This document shows positions 26,701 to 34,889 of a stretch of DNA of 64,000 nucleotides, piece by piece. The notes beneath the pieces are model-generated. The model made no database searches, was not told the DNA's origin, and saw only the letters and a list, made by a program, of their open reading frames with translations. The translations under genes and the position numbers were made by a program. The stretch covers positions 2,294,001-2,358,000 of the forward strand of contig JADJQW010000002.1 of the NCBI GenBank assembly GCA_016712535.1, read 5' to 3'. Numbering within the stretch: position 1 is the first letter of the stretch; each line of letters begins with the position of its first letter. This DNA is from Flavobacteriales bacterium. Its GTDB lineage: Bacteria > Bacteroidota > Bacteroidia > Flavobacteriales_F > PHOS-HE28.

Positions 26701-27882
26701 ATGCGCGCAGTCTTCCTCTTGATCACCGTCCTGCTGGCAGCCTGCTCCAAGTTGGAGCCCGCTGCACCTGCCAACGACGCACTGCTCGATGGGCCAGTGG
26801 AAGGATTGAGCGGGGAGGAGAACGCGCGCTTCCTCCGTGGGGATGTGGCTTTCAACGATGAGGTGTTCCATGCGGGGAATGGACTGGGTCCTGTTTTCGT
26901 GGCAACGAGTTGTGGATCCTGTCATGCGGGCGATGGTCCAGGGCATCCCTTCACTACGCTCACGCGTTTCGGGCAGTACGATGCGACGGGGAACCAATTC
27001 CTTGCGCAGGGCGGTCCGCAGTTGCAGGACCGTGCGATTCCGGGTGTCCAGCCGGAGTCGATCCCTGAAGGCGCAACCTCGGCGCGCTTCCTTCCGCCTT
27101 TGAACACGGGGCTCGGTTTTCTGGATGCCGTAAGCGATGCCGACCTGCTCGCTTTCGCTGATGAGAACGATGCGAATGGTGATGGCATCAGCGGCCGACC
27201 GAACTGGGTGGTGCGCAAGCCGTACAGTGCAGCGCGGCCGGGTGCGATCGAGCAAGGAGGTCTGTACATCGGCCGGTTCGGACGCAAGGCCGGTGCGTAC
27301 GATCTGCTGCAGCAGACATCGCAAGCCTACAACCAGGATATCGGCGTGGTCAGCGCGTTCGAGCCGGTGGATCCTTACAGCGGCGATGAGCAAGATCCTG
27401 AGGTGCTGAGCACCACTTTGCATGATGTGGTCTTCTACTTGCGCACACTGAAAGCGCCGATCCAGCGGGAGCAAGGCGATGCAGAGGTTGTCGCAGGCGA
27501 AGGGATATTCACCTCGGTTGGCTGCGCGAAATGCCACCGCCCAGAGTTGACCACCGGTGAAAGTCCGATCGACGCGCTGGCCCACAAGACCTTCAAACCC
27601 TTCACCGACCTGCTCCTGCACGATATGGGGCCTGGTCTCGACGACGGCTACACCGAGGGCTCGGCTTACACCGCCGAATGGCGTACGCCAGCCTTGTGGG
27701 GCCTTGGCCTTTTTCCGGCCAGCCAGGGCGGTTCCTACTTCCTGATGCACGATGGTCGTGCGCACAGCATCGAAGAAGCCATCGACCTGCACGGTGGTGA
27801 AGGGCATGCAGCGCGTAATGCCTTCATCGCGCTTTCCTCAGATGAACGCATGAAGCTGATCGCTTTCCTAATGAGCCTTTGA
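26701..27882 (+). CDS. Di-heme oxidoreductase (DUF1111) lipoprotein
   Basis: The start at 26701 puts a lipobox near the N-terminus (FLLITVLLAACSK); an upstream ATG at 26680 would add seven residues. The 393-residue protein has two heme c motifs, CGSCH at residues 71-75 and CAKCH in the C-terminal half, and the DUF1111 landmarks GNGLGPVFVATSCGSC, SGRPNWVV and TPALWGLG. The family is described as di-heme thiol oxidoreductase or putative peroxidase and is often found in iron-regulated loci. Here it sits behind a candidate DtxR-type operator and starts a three-gene operon with a Rieske protein and a porin. Confidence 0.85.
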   Translation: MRAVFLLITVLLAACSKLEPAAPANDALLDGPVEGLSGEENARFLRGDVAFNDEVFHAGNGLGPVFVATSCGSCHAGDGPGHPFTTLTRFGQYDATGNQFLAQGGPQLQDRAIPGVQPESIPEGATSARFLPPLNTGLGFLDAVSDADLLAFADENDANGDGISGRPNWVVRKPYSAARPGAIEQGGLYIGRFGRKAGAYDLLQQTSQAYNQDIGVVSAFEPVDPYSGDEQDPEVLSTTLHDVVFYLRTLKAPIQREQGDAEVVAGEGIFTSVGCAKCHRPELTTGESPIDALAHKTFKPFTDLLLHDMGPGLDDGYTEGSAYTAEWRTPALWGLGLFPASQGGSYFLMHDGRAHSIEEAIDLHGGEGHAARNAFIALSSDERMKLIAFLMSL

Positions 27883-27883
27883 G

Positions 27884-28318
27884 ATGGACCGGCGCAACTT
27901 CATACAAAACGCTTGTCTCGCCTGCCTTTCTGCAACGGCCATGCCTGCTCTTCTCGCCTCCTGCACTTCGACTCGCTACGTGACCGCTACGATCGAAGGT
28001 GACGACTTGGTACTTCCGTTCTCTGCTTTCCTCGATAAAAATGGAAAAGCACGGCCCTACTTGATCGTGACGCAAGACCAACTCAAACATCCCATCGCAG
28101 TGTTCCATGCACCTGAAGGGTACTACCATTCAGTTCTGATGCGATGCACCCATCGCGGGGCCGATCTTCAAGTGGTAGGTGAACGGTTGGAGTGCCCTGC
28201 ACACGGGAGCGTTTTCGAAAGCGGAGGAGCGGTCATCGAAGGACCGGCGAGCATACCCCTGCGGAAATTCCCGACTGTAGAACTGGACGGACTCGTCCGC
28301 ATTTCATTGGGAGCATGA
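27884..28318 (+). CDS. Exported Rieske [2Fe-2S] protein
   Basis: The 144-residue protein begins two bases after the DUF1111 stop. Its N-terminus (MDRRNFIQNACLACLSATAM) looks like a Tat-type signal, with a possible lipobox at LLASC. The Rieske cluster ligands are complete: CTH at 88-90 and CPAH at 104-107, each in the usual loop (MRCTHRGADL and LECPAHGSVF). It should carry electrons in the periplasm, probably to or from the di-heme protein. It is not part of a visible bc1 complex. Its stop overlaps the porin start (ATGA). Confidence 0.9.
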   Translation: MDRRNFIQNACLACLSATAMPALLASCTSTRYVTATIEGDDLVLPFSAFLDKNGKARPYLIVTQDQLKHPIAVFHAPEGYYHSVLMRCTHRGADLQVVGERLECPAHGSVFESGGAVIEGPASIPLRKFPTVELDGLVRISLGA

Positions 28319-29541
28319 GGGCCGAAGCGCTTGTCATCTGTATCACATGTGCATCCACTTCGGTGGCCCAGATCGACTCGTCGTTGTTTAAGAGCGCGGG
28401 GCCCGACAGCACGAGCCGCGGCCAACTGAACATGGATGCCATCTACAACCGACCCTTCCTCACGTTCGATAAGGCGCCAGTGAGCTTGGGCGGATATGTG
28501 GAAGCGAAGGTGGAACACTTAGGAACCGATGGTGTGAGCGATGGAACTGCCTTTGCGTTCCAACGCATGACGCTGTTCGTGGCCTCTACGATCAAGCCGC
28601 GACTGCGCTTCCTCAGCGAGATCGAATTGGAGGAGGGAGGGCGTGAGATCGCGATCGAGTTCGCAGCGCTCGATCTGGAACTGGACCCGTTGTTCTCGCT
28701 ACGTGGTGGCGTTGTCATGAACCCGATCGGCGCCTTCAACCAGAACCACGACGGACCCAAGTGGGAATTCAACGACCGCCCGATGTCCGCACAACGCATG
28801 CTACCAGCTACGTGGAGCAACGTCGGCTTCGGTGCGGTCGGCAAGCATGGTAGCGGCGCATGGACCTTGGGCTACGAAGTCTATCTCACCAACGGCTTCG
28901 ACGCCAGCATCATCAGCAACGACGAGAACCGCACCTTCCTTCCTGCGGCGAAGGAAAACCCCGAGCGCTTTTCCGAGAGCTTCAATGGCGTACCGTTGTT
29001 CACCGGCAAAGTGGCCGTGCGGCACCAACGCTTCGGCGAGATTGGCCTTAGCACCATGAACGGCGTGTACAACAAGTTCGAGGAGGATGGCCTCGCCTTG
29101 GACGAGCGTCGCCGCGTGGATGTGCTTGCCATTGATGCGAACAGCACCATCAAGCCGTGGGGCACGCGCTTCACCGGCGAATGGGCCTGGGTGCTGGTGG
29201 ATGTGCCCGAAACGTACACGCAGCAGTATGGGTCGCGTCAGCAGGGAGGCTACCTGGACATCGTGCAACCAATGCTAAGAGGACGCATCCTCGGTTTCGA
29301 TGGCGCAGTGCTCAACGTAGCGTGCCGACTGGAGTACGTTGATTGGAACGACGGCCGCTTCCGTGAGACCGGTGGTCGCATCGGCGATGAAGTCCGGGCC
29401 GTTGTGCCGGCCATCAGCTTCCGGCCCGCGCCCGAAACGGTGATCCGGCTCAACTACCGGCACCTTCGCCAGACGGATCTATTGGGCAATCCACCCAGCA
29501 TCACCGGCGGCTTCCAGTTCGGCGTATCCAGCTATTTCTGA
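28315..29541 (+). CDS. Outer-membrane porin-like protein
   Basis: The 408-residue protein starts at 28315, where the ATG overlaps the Rieske stop; the frame extends upstream but only antiparallel to the Rieske coding. It has a short signal (ALVICITCASTSVAQ), then repeated amphipathic strands with aromatic girdles (SLGGYVEAKVEHLG, LRFLSEIELEEGG, TWSNVGFGAVGKHG) and a terminal Phe (FQFGVSSYF), as expected for a barrel. Related proteins with Rieske and DUF1111 neighbours are seen in metal-related loci. The solute is unknown. It is convergent with the DUF3703 gene, overlapping by 10 bases. Confidence 0.8.
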   Translation: MRAEALVICITCASTSVAQIDSSLFKSAGPDSTSRGQLNMDAIYNRPFLTFDKAPVSLGGYVEAKVEHLGTDGVSDGTAFAFQRMTLFVASTIKPRLRFLSEIELEEGGREIAIEFAALDLELDPLFSLRGGVVMNPIGAFNQNHDGPKWEFNDRPMSAQRMLPATWSNVGFGAVGKHGSGAWTLGYEVYLTNGFDASIISNDENRTFLPAAKENPERFSESFNGVPLFTGKVAVRHQRFGEIGLSTMNGVYNKFEEDGLALDERRRVDVLAIDANSTIKPWGTRFTGEWAWVLVDVPETYTQQYGSRQQGGYLDIVQPMLRGRILGFDGAVLNVACRLEYVDWNDGRFRETGGRIGDEVRAVVPAISFRPAPETVIRLNYRHLRQTDLLGNPPSITGGFQFGVSSYF

Positions 29542-29900
29542 GCACCCTCCAGCATGCGTGCCAGATCGTCCGGCACAGGCATCGGCTGCAGCGCGGGCAC
29601 ATCCGCCCCGCCAGTATTGCCGATCGGCACCGTACCCACGAAGCTCTTCACACCGCCGAAGACCAGTCGCGGCAGTTGCCCGGCGATCTCGCGTCCGTTC
29701 TTGATGCGGAATCCGAACATGAGCATGCGCCAGTGAACGGCATTATGCTCCCTTGGCCAACGCTGACCGAGGATGTGCGCCCGTTCTAGGTGGTGCCACT
29801 CCGTTCGCAGATCGCCGTGAGCATGCGCCTGTTCACTTGCATGCAATTCGGCCAAATAGAAAGGCCGCACACGTTCGGGCATGGACCAATGGAACTTCAT
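29532..29900 (-). CDS. DUF3703 family protein
   Basis: This 122-residue cytoplasmic protein starts at 29900; the longer frame upstream runs through the methyltransferase. It has the DUF3703 pattern: ERVRPFYLAELHASEQAHAH, then EWHHLERAHILGQRWPREHN and the HWRMLMFGFRIKN segment, with several conserved His residues that could bind metal. Family members are common in heavy-metal resistance islands of proteobacteria and Bacteroidota, but their reaction is not known. It is seven bases downstream of the methyltransferase gene and is probably cotranscribed with it. Confidence 0.85.
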   Translation of the reverse strand: MKFHWSMPERVRPFYLAELHASEQAHAHGDLRTEWHHLERAHILGQRWPREHNAVHWRMLMFGFRIKNGREIAGQLPRLVFGGVKSFVGTVPIGNTGGADVPALQPMPVPDDLARMLEGAQK

Positions 29901-29907
29901 GCGATGC

Positions 29908-30540
29908 TCAGAACGCGGCCTTACGGAACGCACAGAACAGGAAGTTCTGAACGGTATCGAACGGCGTGACATGGTCCACCGTGAAGCACTTGATGCGGTC
30001 GCACACCTTCTGCAGACGCGCCACCATTTCCGCCTCACTGTAGCGATGCACGGGTATGCCGCTACACTTCTCCGGCCCGTTCTCGCTGAAGGTGGCCAGG
30101 ATGAGCAGTCCACCGGGCTTAAGCAACTTGACGAGGCGATCGATGTAGCGATCCACGTCGGCCTCCGAAGTGAGGAAGTGGAACACCGCGCGATCGTGCC
30201 ACACATCGAACGGTGCAGGCGCATCGAACGAAGTGGCGTTGCTCTCGATCCACTGCACCAGGCCAGCACGTTCACCCAGGCGCTCCTTGGCTTTGCCCAG
30301 CGCCGCACCGCTGATGTCGAGCACGGTCACATTACGGAACCCGTTGTCGAGCAAATGATCCACGAGCAAGCTATCTCCACCACCCACATCGATGATACGC
30401 GCGTTCTGCGGCACACGGTACTCGGCGAAGAGGTCCAACGACACCTTGGGCATGGCCTGGAACCAACTCACATCCTGCGGCCCCTTCTTGGTGTAGATGG
30501 TTTCCCAGTGTGCTTTCGGGTCGAATGCGTTCTGTTCCAT
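29908..30540 (-). CDS. Class I SAM-dependent methyltransferase
   Basis: The 210-residue protein has the methyltransferase motif I RIIDVGGGDSLLVDHLL (about residues 48-64), motif II ending VTVLDISGAAL, and the motif III/IV region FDVWHDRAVFHFL with LLKPGGLLILATF. The N-terminus FDPKAHWETIYTKKGPQDVS matches thiopurine- or tellurite-methyltransferase-like proteins often carried in metal or metalloid loci. It may methylate a small molecule. It lies upstream of DUF3703 in a two-gene unit. Confidence 0.85.
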   Translation of the reverse strand: MEQNAFDPKAHWETIYTKKGPQDVSWFQAMPKVSLDLFAEYRVPQNARIIDVGGGDSLLVDHLLDNGFRNVTVLDISGAALGKAKERLGERAGLVQWIESNATSFDAPAPFDVWHDRAVFHFLTSEADVDRYIDRLVKLLKPGGLLILATFSENGPEKCSGIPVHRYSEAEMVARLQKVCDRIKCFTVDHVTPFDTVQNFLFCAFRKAAF

Positions 30541-30578
30541 GATGGTGAATGGTGCGGTCGCGTGCAGTCACCCGATCA

Positions 30579-30959
30579 TCACGGCTTCTCCGGCATCTTA
30601 CCACAGCCTTCCTTCTGGCAGCACAAGGGCAGCTTGGCGAAAGCCTCCGCATTCCCGGCCGTGCCATCTGCTGAGTAACCCAGCTTCACCAATGCTGCGC
30701 GGAGTTTGTCGGCGTCGGTCTTCTTGGGGTCGTACTGCACATTCACTGTGGCGGTAGTCAGATCCACATCCACCTTCTTCACGCCTTTCTCGTAGACCAG
30801 CTCCGTTTCGATGGTCTTCTCGCACATGTCGCAGATGGCACTGCTCTGGATCTTCACGGTTTCGACACCGGCTTTGGCAGGAGCAGCTCCGTCCTGCGCG
30901 AAGGAGTTCACAGCGAAGACCAGGCCGAGAGCGAACAACAGGAACTTAGGGCACTTCAT
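30579..30959 (-). CDS. Periplasmic HMA-domain metal chaperone
   Basis: The 126-residue protein has a signal peptide (FLLFALGLVFAVNSFAQ) and one heavy-metal-associated domain with the metal loop CDMCEKTIE and the usual pattern KKVDVDLTTATVNVQYDPKK. A second Cys cluster near the end (LPLCCQKEGCGK) could add metal ligands. It resembles MerP-like and CopZ-like periplasmic chaperones. It lies 39 bases downstream of the next gene on the same strand, which also ends in a Cys/His tail. Confidence 0.85.
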   Translation of the reverse strand: MKCPKFLLFALGLVFAVNSFAQDGAAPAKAGVETVKIQSSAICDMCEKTIETELVYEKGVKKVDVDLTTATVNVQYDPKKTDADKLRAALVKLGYSADGTAGNAEAFAKLPLCCQKEGCGKMPEKP

Positions 30960-30998
30960 GGGAATGCGCTTGGGGTTGATGAGAATAACGGGTGCCGC

Positions 30999-31427
30999 CT
31001 ATTTGTGGCCTGCGCAGCAAGCCTTGCCTTTCGCGCAGGCTTTGGCGTCCCAACTTTCGGGCTTGGCAAGGAGTTCGGCCACGCGGGCACTCTTCTCTTT
31101 GCCCACTTGGCGGAGAACGGCAGCTTGTACTTGATCCTTCACCTTGGCTTTGGTGGCGGCGTCCTTCTTCTCGTCACCCGTAGCGACCAACGGGGTCTTG
31201 GTGAAAATGGCGGTGAGTTCATCACGTAACTTGGCGGCGTCCTCCCCGGCTATCAAGCCATCGTTGATCAGTACGGTCATCACTCGGGTAGCAGCGGCTT
31301 TGCTGTCATCAGCGGTCGTGGCCGGATCATGTGTTCCAACACCTTGTAGCGTTACTGCTTGGACGGTTATGGTTGAGAACGAAAGCAGACCGATCAAGGC
31401 GGCACTGGCGAGCAAGGAAGGTTTCAT
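30999..31427 (-). CDS. Secreted helical protein with Cys/His tail
   Basis: The 142-residue protein has a signal peptide (LLASAALIGLLSFSTITVQA) and a largely helical body (AAATRVMTVLINDGLIAGED, then DAATKAKVKDQVQAAVLRQV) ending in CAKGKACCAGHK, a likely metal site. I do not recognise the family. It probably leads a two-gene unit with the HMA chaperone downstream. The metal role is inferred from tail and position. Confidence 0.6.
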   Translation of the reverse strand: MKPSLLASAALIGLLSFSTITVQAVTLQGVGTHDPATTADDSKAAATRVMTVLINDGLIAGEDAAKLRDELTAIFTKTPLVATGDEKKDAATKAKVKDQVQAAVLRQVGKEKSARVAELLAKPESWDAKACAKGKACCAGHK

Positions 31428-31581
31428 AGATCGTTACTTAAGTGTGTTGGACATCTTACATGGCAAGAACCTTGCCGTTGGTTCGCGAAAATACGCTGTC
31501 TGGGGTGCAGGGTTATCGAGAACTGTGCTCAGCATGGTGCCATGGCTAGGGATCCTGTCCCTTACGAGGCATGTCATGGGC

Positions 31582-32349
31582 TCAAATCAGACCGCCCGCG
31601 AGCATGGCTGCGATCGAGAGCATCAGCAGGCCAACGACGACTTGTACACCACGCATGGTCACCTTCCGGATGAGCTTGCTGCCCCACCAGACGCCAAAGA
31701 ATGAGGCCAGCGTACAGGCCAACAGCAGTGGCCACTGGTCCCCAAGCCGGGACAGCATGCCCTTGGTGATGTACGCTGGCAAGCGCGTTAGATCCACCAT
31801 GCAGGCGATGGCGACACCCGTAGCGATGAAGGCTTCTCTACCCAGCCCACCGCGCAGCAAGAACAGGCTGCGTAAAGCACCTTGATGCCCGCTCAGCCCA
31901 CCGAAGAATCCGCTGATGAGACCGCCGGGCAGCATCCATTCCGCCGGGAGCGACAAGGAGTTGAGCTTCTTCGAGAGTTCGATAAGCCCGAATAGCAACA
32001 TCAGTCCGGCGATCACCAGGTCCAGCGGATCCAAGGGATGAAGGACGCCCTGGAAGATGGGCGCACGCTCGCCCAAGGTGAGCATTAGCCGCGCACCTAT
32101 ATAGGCGCCGAGAATCCCGGGCACCCCAAAACGCAGCACGGTGCTCCAATGGATATACCTCCACAGCAGCCCGAGCTTGAAGAGATTGTTGAGCAGATGC
32201 ACGACGGCGGTTAGCAGGATTGCCATCTCCAGCGGAAAGAACACGGCGAACACTGGAAGCAGCAGAGTGCCCAAACCGAAGCCACTGATCAATGTGAGAA
32301 GGGATGCGGCCAGAGCAGCGGCAGGAACAATGAGGATGGAGATGTCCAT
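31582..32349 (-). CDS. TauE/SafE-type membrane transporter
   Basis: The 255-residue protein has about eight hydrophobic helices and the two repeated glycine-rich motifs of the family: LISGFGLGTLLLPVFAVF near the N-terminus and GLISGFFGGLSGHQGALRS in the second half. TauE/SafE proteins export or import sulfur oxyanions or organosulfur compounds. Next to the HMA genes a role in thiol or sulfite supply is possible, but this is inference. It stands 154 bases from the small secreted protein gene and 220 from the copper operon. Confidence 0.88.
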   Translation of the reverse strand: MDISILIVPAAALAASLLTLISGFGLGTLLLPVFAVFFPLEMAILLTAVVHLLNNLFKLGLLWRYIHWSTVLRFGVPGILGAYIGARLMLTLGERAPIFQGVLHPLDPLDLVIAGLMLLFGLIELSKKLNSLSLPAEWMLPGGLISGFFGGLSGHQGALRSLFLLRGGLGREAFIATGVAIACMVDLTRLPAYITKGMLSRLGDQWPLLLACTLASFFGVWWGSKLIRKVTMRGVQVVVGLLMLSIAAMLAGGLI

Positions 32350-32426
32350 GTGGAACAGGCCAAAGTTCAGTGCTTACGGTCCATCGACCAGGGTGCTTTC
32401 GAATAGCAATTCAGGTACCAGCTGCG

Positions 32427-32521
32427 TTATGCGTTGTGAACGAGGAGTGCCACAGCTATACCAAGAAACACGCCGCCAAGCACCTCACTGGGGTGGTGCA
32501 CACCTGGTGCAATGCGGTATT
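32427..32521 (-). pseudogene. Remnant of a PAP2-family phosphatase C-terminus
   Basis: The 220-base gap between the TauE gene and the copper operon contains a minus-strand fragment reading RIAPGVHHPSEVLGGVFLGI then AVALLVHNA and a stop, the final catalytic His motif and last helix of PAP2 phosphatases (usual form GVHYPSDVLGG). An in-frame stop precedes it, so only about 30 residues survive. It marks a rearrangement scar. Confidence 0.6.
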
Positions 32522-32570
32522 AGTACCCCATGTAGTCCCAAATGCTCAAAAGCAACCGAATCGCACTACA

Positions 32571-34889
32571 TCAGTAGGAGACGGACAGACCCACCCCGAA
32601 GCCCATGTCACTATCGTAGTGTGCCCTCACCGCCCACGTCTTATCCAGAATGTATCGCAGGCCACCCATGTATTCCAGATCCGTGTTGTACATCAGGTCC
32701 ATGCGCATGCGGGGCGTTAACGGGATGTCCTCGCGTATGAGTTGCGCACGCAAGCGGCCGTCCGTATCTACGCGGGCATCTAGCACCAGGAGCATGGGCA
32801 GCGTGAATTGGAAACCGATGTGCGCCACCGTGCGGTTGTCCTTGGTGTTGGTCTGCTGGAAGAGGTTGGTTTCCGGTGAAGCGCTCCGGTCGGCGTGCGC
32901 ACCGGCGTCGCGCTGGCGCCAGTCCAAGCCCGCGTTCACGAACCACCATTGCATCTTGCCGAGGTAGCGGCCGAAGTGCGTTTCCACTTCCTGCCCGTGT
33001 GCGCGCGTGTAGCCCAGGCGCCATTCGCTCTGCAGGTTCCAGCGCTTGTTCTGCAGCATCGCCTCGCCGTCGTTGCCGTTGGTGGCGAAGTCGTTCTGGA
33101 ACATGAAGTGCCACTCCTTGTCCTCGAGGGTAAAGCGCTTCGCGGCCTTCTTCGCATCGGGCAGCACGGGGTTGGGCGCGCTGCCTTCGTAGCTGAACAC
33201 GCGGCCCATGCCGCTCATCATGTGGTAGAGGATGTGACAGTGGAAGAACCAGTCTCCTGTTTCCGTGGCGGCGAACTCGATGGTGTCGGTCTCCATCGGC
33301 ATGATGTCGAGCACGTTCTTCAGCGGGGATCGGTCGCCTTGTCCATTCACCACCCGGAAGAAGTGGCCGTGCAAGTGCATGGGGTGGCGCATCATGCTGT
33401 TGTTGTGCAGAATGATGCGCAGGTTCTCGCCCTTGCGGATCAGGATGCGGTCGGTCTCGCTCACCGTCTTGTTGTCCAGCGTCCACAAGTAGCGGTTCAT
33501 GTTGCCGGTGAGCTCGAAGCGCAATTCCTTCACCGGTCCCGGTGGCAGCGCAGTGCTGGTGGTGGCCCGCAGCATGGCGTAGTTGAGCGTGGTGATCTCC
33601 GATAGCGCGTTGCTGTTGTACATGCCGCTCATGTCCACATCGCCCGCACTCGCATCCATTTCACTTTTTCCCTCTTTCGCTCTTTTCTCAGGAGCACCGG
33701 TGATCTCCGGGTACATCACCACGTTCATGTCCATCTGCTGGAGGCTCATGTTCATGCCCATGTCGTCCAGGTCGCCGTTCATTTTCATCATGCCGTTCAT
33801 CATACGCATGCCCTCGAAGTACTTGAGCGGTGCCAAGGGCGCGGCTAGTTGCTTGATGCCGCTGCCCAGCCAGAGCGAGGTGCTGCGCACGCGGTCCTCG
33901 CTGGTGGCGAGCAGTTCGTAGGCGGTGCTGTCGGCGGGGATCGTCACGATCACATCGTAGGTCTCGGCCACGCCCATGATAAAGCGGTCAACTTCCACGG
34001 GTTCCACATCGATGCCGTCGCTGGCCACCACGGTCATCTTGCCGCCCGCATAGGTGATCCAGAAGTAGCTGCTGGCGCCACCGTTGATCAGCCTCACACG
34101 CACGCGGTCGCCGCCTATGAGTTGTGGCGCATGGTCCTCGGCCTTGCCGTTGCTGAAGAGCACATCGTAGTACACATCGCTCACGTCCATGGCGTTAATG
34201 CGCTTCCACTCGTTCTTCAGCTTCACGCCCAGCGCACCATGCTTGATGGCATCGCTGTAGCTCTGAACCGTGCCCGGCCGCACGCCGTGCTTCTTGATGG
34301 CGCTCCAATCGTTGGCGTTGTGCAAGCGGCGATGCACTTCATCGGGCTTCATGTCGGTCCATTCGCTGAGGATGAGCACTTGTTCCGGCATCGCGGGCTC
34401 TTCCCGCTTGTGGATGATGAGCGCGCCGTGCATGCCGTTCTGCTCCTGCAAGCGCGTGTGCGAGTGGTACCAGTATGTGCCGCTCTGCATCACCGGGAAC
34501 TTGTACACCTGGGTTTCACCGGCCTTGATGGGCGCGGTGGTGAGGTAGGGCACACCGTCCAAGTGCCAGGGCAGGATGATGCCATGCCAGTGCAGCGATG
34601 TTTCCTCCTTCTCCATCGCGTTGCGTACCACGATCATGGCCGTGTCGCCCTCGGTGAAGGTGAGCGTGGGCATCGGCATGTGCCCGTTCACCGCGAAGGC
34701 CCTGCGCGGCTTGCCGTTGGGGCTCACGATGGTGTCAGTGATCACCAGGTCGTAGCGCGTGACCTGCGGGGTGAAGGTGCCACCAATGGCGCTGGTGCCC
34801 GACGGGTCGGTGGGACCACCGCCATATTGTGCGAACAATGGCGAATACGCGAAGAAGTATGCAAGTATGAAAGCGGTCTGTCTATTCAC
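32571..34889 (-). CDS. Multicopper oxidase (CopA/PcoA type) fused to a CopB-like barrel
   Basis: The GTG start at 34889 overlaps the upstream stop (GTGA) and gives a signal peptide (TAFILAYFFAYSPLFAQ); longer frames run through the neighbour. The 772-residue protein has all copper motifs: LHWHGI and YWYHSHT in the first cupredoxin domain, HPMHLHGHFF and FHCHILYHM in the last. A Met-rich segment (MRMMNGMMKMNGDLDDMGMN) sits in the middle. After about residue 580 the sequence changes to amphipathic strands (MQWWFVNAGLDWRQR, GGLRYILDKTWAVRAHYDSD, GVGLSVSY) like the CopB outer-membrane protein. It oxidises Cu(I) outside the cytoplasm; the fusion would tether it to the outer membrane. Last gene of the copper operon. 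Confidence 0.88.
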   Translation of the reverse strand: MNRQTAFILAYFFAYSPLFAQYGGGPTDPSGTSAIGGTFTPQVTRYDLVITDTIVSPNGKPRRAFAVNGHMPMPTLTFTEGDTAMIVVRNAMEKEETSLHWHGIILPWHLDGVPYLTTAPIKAGETQVYKFPVMQSGTYWYHSHTRLQEQNGMHGALIIHKREEPAMPEQVLILSEWTDMKPDEVHRRLHNANDWSAIKKHGVRPGTVQSYSDAIKHGALGVKLKNEWKRINAMDVSDVYYDVLFSNGKAEDHAPQLIGGDRVRVRLINGGASSYFWITYAGGKMTVVASDGIDVEPVEVDRFIMGVAETYDVIVTIPADSTAYELLATSEDRVRSTSLWLGSGIKQLAAPLAPLKYFEGMRMMNGMMKMNGDLDDMGMNMSLQQMDMNVVMYPEITGAPEKRAKEGKSEMDASAGDVDMSGMYNSNALSEITTLNYAMLRATTSTALPPGPVKELRFELTGNMNRYLWTLDNKTVSETDRILIRKGENLRIILHNNSMMRHPMHLHGHFFRVVNGQGDRSPLKNVLDIMPMETDTIEFAATETGDWFFHCHILYHMMSGMGRVFSYEGSAPNPVLPDAKKAAKRFTLEDKEWHFMFQNDFATNGNDGEAMLQNKRWNLQSEWRLGYTRAHGQEVETHFGRYLGKMQWWFVNAGLDWRQRDAGAHADRSASPETNLFQQTNTKDNRTVAHIGFQFTLPMLLVLDARVDTDGRLRAQLIREDIPLTPRMRMDLMYNTDLEYMGGLRYILDKTWAVRAHYDSDMGFGVGLSVSY

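Noticed and set aside
26575..27807. A 410-residue minus-strand frame across the DUF1111 gene
   Set aside because: The plus strand encodes clear heme motifs in the right order; the minus-strand product has no recognisable features.
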